From the NCBI RefSeq assembly GCF_001522545.3, contig NC_031769.1, positions 20,071,875-20,135,874 on the forward strand: DNA of 64,000 nucleotides, in the 5' to 3' direction. This document shows positions 57,401 through 64,000 of the stretch, in pieces. The translations under genes and the position numbers were made by a program. The notes beneath the pieces were generated by a model. That model was not told the origin of the DNA and ran no database searches. It saw only the letters and a list, made by a program, of their open reading frames with translations. The first letter of the stretch is position 1. Each line of letters starts with the position of its first letter. Source of the DNA: Parus major (lineage: Eukaryota > Chordata > Aves > Passeriformes > Paridae).

Positions 57401-60400
57401 AACAATTGTTTTAGCAGTCTGCCAGCCAGTAGCTGTGAATAGCCCATGTAGCAGCAATACAGATGAAAATCCTTCAGTCAGACATGCCCAAAATACTCAT
57501 TTTAAAATGTGTGTCACACACCTAAACTGTAGGCATCTTGGATTCTTAGTTGTTTGTCATCCTTCTGTCATTTAAAGGGAAAAGTCACATGGAATGCAAG
57601 GTAATATTTTGCTTTGTTTCAAAGAGTCCAGGTCAAAACTACCAGACAGATGAATGTCACAAAAGCCATGTAAGTGTTGTGGAAGATTTTAGCATTGCTT
57701 TCTGCCAGTTTTGGCTGACCACATCACAAATAACCCACGTAAAAATATCAAAAATTCTTTGAAAGAGTTTAGTCTTTTCTAGAACTTTTGTGCAGGGTCT
57801 TGATAGATACAAGCCACAGTTTTCCAGTAGGAATAGTACTGGAATCAGTGCTAATATATTTTTTTCTCCCATTCAACTTCTTCTTATGAAATAAGTGGGA
57901 ATTCATCTGTTTTACTTTGAATTGGGGTTTTGGCAGTGTGTTTGATTTGTTTGTTGGTTGGTTTTCTGTTTGTTTGGGGTTTTTTAAATTAGTTTCTTTC
58001 TTTTGAGATACTTAATTTCATTCTTTCTGCTAGGAAAAGTTAACTTTAACAAGGTTGTTAACAGATTGCCTTCCTGACAGCCTTTTTCTTCCTGGTTTTT
58101 CTCTGGCTGTGGTGAAATACAATTTTCCTCATTATCATCCTGAATTGTGAATATTATTTATCAGGATGGGTAATCTGGTTTTAAATATCTTCATTGTGGA
58201 TTATATGTTAGTTACAATGACTGTTTGGATGAGGCAGAGTTTGAGAAGTATGAGGAAAGAGAAAAACATCTGTGAATCCATTAATTTAAAAGTGCACCTG
58301 AAAGTGTAGTGTAGATTTGTGTGTCTTCTTCCTTGATAGCTGAGTATGAGTTGTGGTCTTCATTTCCATCTTCCTGACTGAACCCTGGAATTTTTAGGAG
58401 CATGATGCCTGGCTTTGGTCTTCAGCTGAATGAGCAATGACGAGAATGGAAAGTAATGTCTGACAAACAGGTGTGCACAGACATGTACAGAGAATGCTTG
58501 AATGAGGTTGAATTAAGACAGAAAATAAAGCTGATGCCCTATATGTGTCTTGGGCATCTGCTCAGCTCACCCCAAGTCTCAGGAAAAAGGTTCAACTGGC
58601 TGGCACCTGACAAATTGTTAGGCTGCTGTAACTTGGCAGTGTTTGATCAGGGTGTTATTCTGCCTATAAAAGCCAAAATAAGTGAGTGGAGTACAACTCC
58701 GTGTATGTGTGTTTAGGTGTAAAGCAGAAGGCAGACGGAGATTCTTTTTGGACCATTGTATCCAGTATTTTGAGAGAGTTTGGGTCCAACATGCTACAAA
58801 AGACCTTTGTGTGCCTCCTTGGTAAAAATCAAGCCCGTTAGCATCTGCCAGCAGCAGTAACAGAAGGCTCTGAAGTGCAGATGTGCTTTCACATTGCCTG
58901 TGGAGAGGCATATACTTCATGTGATGGTTTCTTCTTTCTTTTCCTAAACATGCATGGTACTACATAAAGAGTGAATAGTTAGGGATCCTGGTTTTCCTTT
59001 GGTACAGTGAGATTGGAAGAAAAATCCCATGTTACATACTGCACTATTGCTTGATTTTTGATTAATCAGGATTGTGGAAACTGATTGTATTTCTTTAGGG
59101 GAAAAAATACTGATATAATTTTTTACATTATGCATAATTGCATGAGTGGTAGTACAAAAGCTGGCATTTTTCTCTGCTATTGGCTATTACAGTGGATTAC
59201 TGCCATTTTTGGCATTTTTTCAGAAAAGCTAACACATTCAGTACTAAAATCAGAAGGCAGATTGAATAGCTTTCAAAACCTCATACACTGGGCAAAGCTA
59301 GATGTGTGATTGTCCTCAACAATTGCCTCTTTCTGTTTTTCATGAGCTGTAATAAGTGTCTTCCAACTAAACTGAATTAATGCTTTTTTCCAGACACATA
59401 ATAATCACATATGCTATTAGACTGCTTTCTGAACTTTGGCAAAGGAGTCAAAGTACTTTTTTTCCTGCTAACTTTGCTAAGTGTTCACTGAAGAGTCTGT
59501 TATTGCCCAAACACACCCCAAAATGTTGTTAGGGAGGTGAGTGCTAAAGGGGAGTGCCAGCTCTCCTCCTTAAAGTAGAACACCATGAATTAATCCAGTT
59601 ACCAGAAAAGAGCTGGCTGTCAAAAAACATGGGTTCATCTATGCTTTTTTAAATCCTCATAGCAGCCAGCATACTCCATCTATACTTGGATTTATTTCAC
59701 TATAGCCAGGAGTCTAGCATTTGTAAGGCAATCACTGTTCTATCTTCCATATTTATTATCCCTTAGTTCATAAAGAAGATTGTTAAGTGAAATATAAAGT
59801 ATTACAGAGCATCCAGTTTAGAACAGAACACTTGGGATATAAGTTTTTGTCTGGTTTCCTCCCAGGAAGAAAAACTTTGGTGAGGGAGGGAACCTGGACA
59901 ATTCTGTGGAAATTGTTATTAAAAGGGCTGATAAAAAAAATTTGGCTTCTGTAGTGCTAATTTTACTGTAAGGGTTCTTATCTAGTACACCAGTTTTAAT
60001 ATTCTACAGGTCGAGAGCTGTTATTCTTTGTCTCAACCTTTGAGAGAGTAAGTAATGGCAGTATTGCAAGACCTCTAATCATAAAATATGCACAAGTCAG
60101 ACACCTATCCCTCCAAATGCAGGAGGAAATAATAGGTTAAAAATAAGTAACCTAACAAATATACACCCATTTTCTTTTCAATTTTTTACTGCTTTTTCTG
60201 TAGTGGTCTGTTAGGAAAACCTGAATCACATTTCTAAGTCAGATTTCTAACCCTTCAGTCAGCATTCTCAAGAAAACATATGACTTGAGGATGTGGGGTT
60301 TGATGATAAACCCTTCATATCACAAAACACCATGGGAGCTGGCAGCACAGCCAGGGCATCATAAGGATTTACAAAGCAGCAAAAGGGTCTTATGGTGACC

Positions 60401-62447
60401 AGGACCAACCTGTTTGTTACATGTGTACAGTTAAGCATATCTGTGATGGAAAACATAAACTACTAAAATTCTAGATAAAGGCTTTCATGGATAATGATTT
60501 TAGGTAAACTAGTGCATGAAACCTTTTTGATTTGTCAATACCAAAACACAAGCCAATGGCAGAAAATTACTGCCCTTTTTCAGTGTCCTGTTTCTCTGTT
60601 CTCCCCATGATGAATTAGGAACATGAGTCTGGGAGCTAGTTTTGGGAGTATTTATCCCATAGAAAATGTTTGCAACAGAGGCCTTCCAGGTGACCCAGAG
60701 TGCAAAAAACCACTATTAAAAATACACCATTAAAAGAAAAAGTGTTTCAATGGCTAGAGAACGACATAGAAATGACCAACCTTAGACATGAAGGGCCTGA
60801 AGTGTAGCTCCATCCCTTTCCCCTAAGTTGTTATGCAATTAAAGACTTAAGCATAAACATTCCTACACTGCAGCTGTGCTGTGTTAAAAAGCAGATCTCA
60901 GACATCTGTAGCAACCACCTTAAATGAGTGTAGTTGAACATAATATTTTGTTTTCTCTCTCATTTCTATTTATTCTTCCTATTTGGTAGGAACTATTTAA
61001 TTTCTTATATTTGCAGTCTGTAGGACCTGAAATGGGGAAATGGAGGACCAGAATGAGTCCCCAGGGTCCTCAAATCCAGTCCAAAATATTACACCACTCC
61101 CCCGTCCTTTTTATTTTTAGCTAAAAGCTACAAAATGTGAACCCCTCCTTAAATTAATCAAACTGTGTCTTAAGAACAGTGTCTTAGGAACAGTGGACTG
61201 TTTTCTCCCTTCTGCATCTGTTATGCTGATTGGATCATTGCTATAGAAACTTACTTCCTAATATAAACTTTCTCCTAATTTCTATGTATCTCTACTAATG
61301 GACATTTTTTAACCTTCAGAACTTGTCCTGTCTTTGAGAATGCATTCTATTTTTCCTTTCTTCATGCTTCTTGATGCTTGTCTGCTCTTGCTAAGCCAAA
61401 CAAGTTAAACTCTTCTAGTGTCTCTTGCCTACCAATCTGCTAATTTCCTGCTATCTCCACAACCTCTGTCTTGTTCTCATTTGATTTTCAGAACATCAGT
61501 GACCATGGTTATCCACATTTTGTCAGATGACATGTCACCATTGCATTGTGCAGTGACATCAGAATTTCCTGTTTTGCCTAACACCAGGCAAAGTTCACAT
61601 TTCTTCTTGCCTTTTTTGCAGCCATACCACAAACTTTACTCATTGACTGTGATCAACTAATAGACAACAATTCTTCCTTCCAAACAAGGTTTCATACTAT
61701 TTTATAGCAAATGTTTTTATTCCTACTCATTATGCTTCTGCTTTGAAAAGAGCTTCTTTTTAATTATTGCTTAGGTTCTATCTCAGCAGTCATCCACCCT
61801 ACTTTCTTCTTCCCAGCTCATACATTGCTCACAAAAAATAAAATAAAATAAAATTATGTCGTTCACTTAAATATAAGACTTTAAGTGAAACTCTTGTGTC
61901 CTCAAATTCTAAGGATTATACCACTTTCTAACTTATTTTCACTTACAGCCAAGAAAATGGGAAAAGGAATTTAGATATAAAATCCCCTCTAACAGGTTTG
62001 ACCATGGGGAATGCTTGAAAACAATGTAGTTTCTCCTCATAATTAAAAACTTTATTTAGTTTCCATCACCATTGCTTTTCAGAAATTCAGGACTCCTGCC
62101 TTTCATGTTCAGCAAAACATCCCTTTCAGTTTTCTTTCTCCGCTTACTTGGGCTTTAGGACAAAGCCATCTAGGCAGCTGAAAGTGCTTTTATGTTGCCT
62201 ATTTATTACAGACACAGTGTTCTGGAAAAAGCTGAAAAAATCAACTCAACTGTAAGAAATCCCACGAAGCAGCTGGATTCTGGTTTTAGTTTATACTGTT
62301 GATGTTCAGCAGTAAGATGTGTCCAGGAAGAGTTATAATGCACAGGAACACAGGATGTTTGCTCCTCTGCCTGTTGAAAATAGAAATTTCCTGTTAATTT
62401 AGCAGATGTATGACATTAATTCATCTCTCTTTCTTTTCTTTTTAAAG
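54419..62447 (+). other. CUBN intron 22, 8.0 kb
   Basis: The largest complete intron in the window. Contains a CR1 piece (55,051-55,185), T-rich and A-rich simple stretches (57,900-57,990; 61,836-61,856 with AAAAT units) and many short ORFs without domains. The protein is collinear with human across it, so no cubilin exon seems to be missing. It ends in TTTAAAG, a weak acceptor. Confidence 0.7.
55051..55185 (+). mobile_element. CR1 LINE fragment (3' region, tail missing)
   Basis: ATTAGGAGGATTTATTTTCA, CAGAAAGGGTGGTTAAACAT, TGGAATGAACTGCCCAGGGA, AGTGGTGGAGTCACCATTCC and GTGTTCAAGAAACAACTG follow the CR1 C-terminal ORF2/3' UTR block by block. The ATTCTRTG tail is not seen. Sense with CUBN. Confidence 0.87.
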
Positions 62448-62634
62448 TTTGCTCACACAACTACACTGATGAAACTGGTAATCTAACATCTCCAAACTAC
62501 CCCAATTACTACCCTGTGCGGACTGAGTGCATATACACCATCACAGTGGGAATGAACAGACAGATTGTGCTGACCTTCACCGACTTCGTCTTGGAAGGGA
62601 ATAAACGCTGCACAGAGGATTATGTAGAAATCAG
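62448..62634 (+). CDS. CUBN: CUBN exon 23: CUB6, first part; GC donor
   Basis: 187 nt. Encodes CSHNYTDETGNLTSPNYPNY, YPVRTECIYTITVGMNRQIV, LTFTDFVLEGNKRCTEDYVE and I, then AG of Arg. Human equivalent CLQDYTDDLGTFTSPNFPNN and YPNNWECIYRITV. The usual CGG opening of CUB is absent in both species. The donor is AG/GCAAGG rather than GT; the acceptor is AAG. Confidence 0.95.
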
Positions 62635-64000
62635 GCAAGGCTAATTATTTCTCTTGTCCTTAGTGCTGATTGTACGTTGTCCAAACCCACTTAAGCATGT
62701 TCAGAATCTTTAGTTTTAACTATACAGCTTGCTGTCAGTGTGGGAAAAGGACTTCCAAGAGAGCTTTGAAGGCTACCTTTTCCTCCTCTCATCCTGCTCT
62801 GTTGTCAGCTTTCCCACTTGATAATTTCCAGTCCTGAGAACAAGTGGAGTGTGTGGACTGTGTTCCCATGCACTGCATTTGGATTGTTTTCCTTAGTGCA
62901 GAAACAAAGAGTTGTATTGTCTTTTTTGTGACATATTCTCCATGATATTTGAAAAGTCATGGCAGTTAGGTGAAGTTCCAGGTGACTGGAAAAGGGGAAG
63001 TATTGTACCCATTCTTAAAAAGGGTATAAAAGAGGACCCTGGGAACTGTTGACCTGTCTACCTCACCTCTGTGCCTGGCAATATCATGGAACAGATCCTC
63101 CTAGAAACTCTGCTAAGGCACATGGAGTACAGGGAGGTGGCTGCAGACAACCAGCATGATTTCACCAAGGATATTCTTGACCAACCCAGTGGCCTTCTGT
63201 GATGGAATGACTACATCAGTGGTTGAGTAAACAGCTACAGATGTCATCTGCATGGACTTCTGTGAAGCTTTTGACACAGTACCCACAACATTCTTCTCAC
63301 TAAATTGGAGAGAGATAGATTGGATGTGTGAATGGTTTGGAAGATGAGGAATTGATTGGATTGTCGCATCCAGAGGGTAGTGGTGGTCAATGGCTTGATG
63401 TGGAGATGGAGATCTCTGACTCAGGGTCTGTACTGGGACTGGTGTTATTTAATATCTTCATTAATGACATAGACAGTGGGATTGAGTGCACCCTCAGCAA
63501 GTTTGTAGATGTCACCAAGCTGAGTGCTTCAGTGGATACACCTGAATGACAGGATGCTGTCCAGAGGGACCTGGATAAGCTTGACCAATTGGCCCATGTG
63601 AACTTCGTGAGGTTCAACAAGGCCAAGTACAAGGTCCTACTCCTGGTTTGGACCAACTCTCAGTATCGGTTCAGGCTGGGGAGTGAATAGATCAAGAGCA
63701 TCCTAGTGGAGAAGGACTTGGGGGTGGATGAAAAATCAGAGAGGATCTGGCAGTATCCCCCTGCAGCCCAGAAAGCCAACTGTATCCTGGGCTGCACCAA
63801 AAGCAGCATGGGCACCAGGGCAGGGGAGGGGATTCTGCCCCTCTGCTCTGCCCTAGTGAGAGAGATCCCACCTGGAACACAGCACCCAGCTCTGGGGCCC
63901 CCAACATAAGGACATGGACCTCTTGGAGCAAGTTCAAAGGAGGACCATGAAGAAAATCAGAGGGCTGGAGCACTCTCATATGAAGACAGGCTGAGAGAGT
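62635..64000 (+). other. CUBN intron 23 (partial)
   Basis: Begins with the GC donor and is occupied from about 62,925 to the window edge by a CR1 reverse-transcriptase remnant. The next CUB6 exon is not in the window. Confidence 0.8.
62925..64000 (+). mobile_element. CR1 LINE ORF2 remnant (reverse transcriptase), runs off the edge
   Basis: About 1.07 kb of CR1 ORF2 in sense with CUBN. Recognisable pieces in several frames include FEKSWQLGEVPGDWKRGSIV, EDPGN (followed by a TGA), [19 protein letters not shown], and, near the right end, EKDLGVDEKSERIW, AAQKANCILGCTKSSM and LCSALVREIPPGTQ. The RT active-site box FADD reads FVDV at 63,502-63,513, and there are stops and frameshifts, so it is inactive. 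The 3' end lies beyond the window. Confidence 0.93.

Larger units (their letters stand above)
27295..64000 (+). other. CUBN: CUBN gene, 5' part (3' end outside window)
   Basis: Cubilin, the endocytic receptor that with amnionless and megalin takes up intrinsic factor-B12, albumin, transferrin, apoA-I and vitamin D-binding protein in kidney proximal tubule, ileum and yolk sac. It has no transmembrane segment and is anchored through its N-terminal region. Twenty-three exons join in frame to ~1,113 residues: signal peptide (1-~22), furin site KKRQKR (~29-34), conserved GNLVF...IEFRTG segment, coiled coil (~75-130), eight EGF-like domains (~130-470), CUB1-CUB5 (~474-1050) and the first half of CUB6. 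Human cubilin has ~3,620 residues, eight EGFs and 27 CUBs, with CUB1 also starting near 474, so the N-terminal part is collinear. No stops or frameshifts were found. Confidence 0.97.

Noticed and set aside
63328..63549. Plus-strand ORF as a cellular gene
   Set aside because: It is a piece of CR1 reverse transcriptase with a mutated FADD box.

Overview
This window is vertebrate nuclear DNA and almost certainly from a bird, most likely a songbird. It is AT-rich, with long introns, short exons bounded by GT...AG, CR1 LINE fragments ending in the ATTCTRTG-type tail, and three copies of a tRNA-Ile-derived SINE with a CR1-like 3' tail that resembles the passerine family TguSINE1. The species cannot be named from the sequence alone. 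I know the gene families from memory; no search was run.

Layout. Two protein-coding genes lie head to tail on the + strand. Bases 1-~18,720 hold the 3' part of TRDMT1 (DNMT2, tRNA-Asp C38 cytosine-5 methyltransferase): eight exons, about 316 residues, the stop codon, and a 3' UTR with an ATTAAA poly(A) signal. The N-terminal ~84 residues, including the catalytic PPCQ loop, lie upstream of the window. About 8.5 kb of intergenic DNA follows. It holds no gene I can defend, but it contains a decayed coding-like stretch, a perfect 11-bp inverted repeat and a possible old CR1/L3-like tail. From 27,295 to beyond the right edge runs CUBN (cubilin): 23 exons, joining in frame to about 1,113 residues. 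They encode the signal peptide, the furin site, a coiled-coil segment, eight EGF-like domains, CUB domains 1-5 and half of CUB6. About 2,500 residues (the rest of the 27 CUB domains) lie to the right.

The order and orientation TRDMT1 then CUBN match the human locus as I know it (10p13), so the linkage is old. The proteins are not functionally linked: TRDMT1 modifies tRNA in the cytoplasm and nucleus, while cubilin is a secreted, membrane-tethered endocytic receptor (with amnionless) for intrinsic factor-B12, albumin and other ligands in kidney, gut and yolk sac.

The most interesting points are in splicing. CUBN exon 23 has a non-canonical GC donor and an AAG acceptor and follows an 8-kb intron. 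CUBN exon 17 has a NAGNAG tandem acceptor. The 58-nt TRDMT1 exon has a weak AAG acceptor. Also notable are the SINE copies, a GC-rich block in CUBN intron 17 with long ORFs on both strands, and a dead CR1 reverse transcriptase only ~300 bp after CUBN exon 23. I saw no new biological system, no CRISPR array and no endogenous virus.
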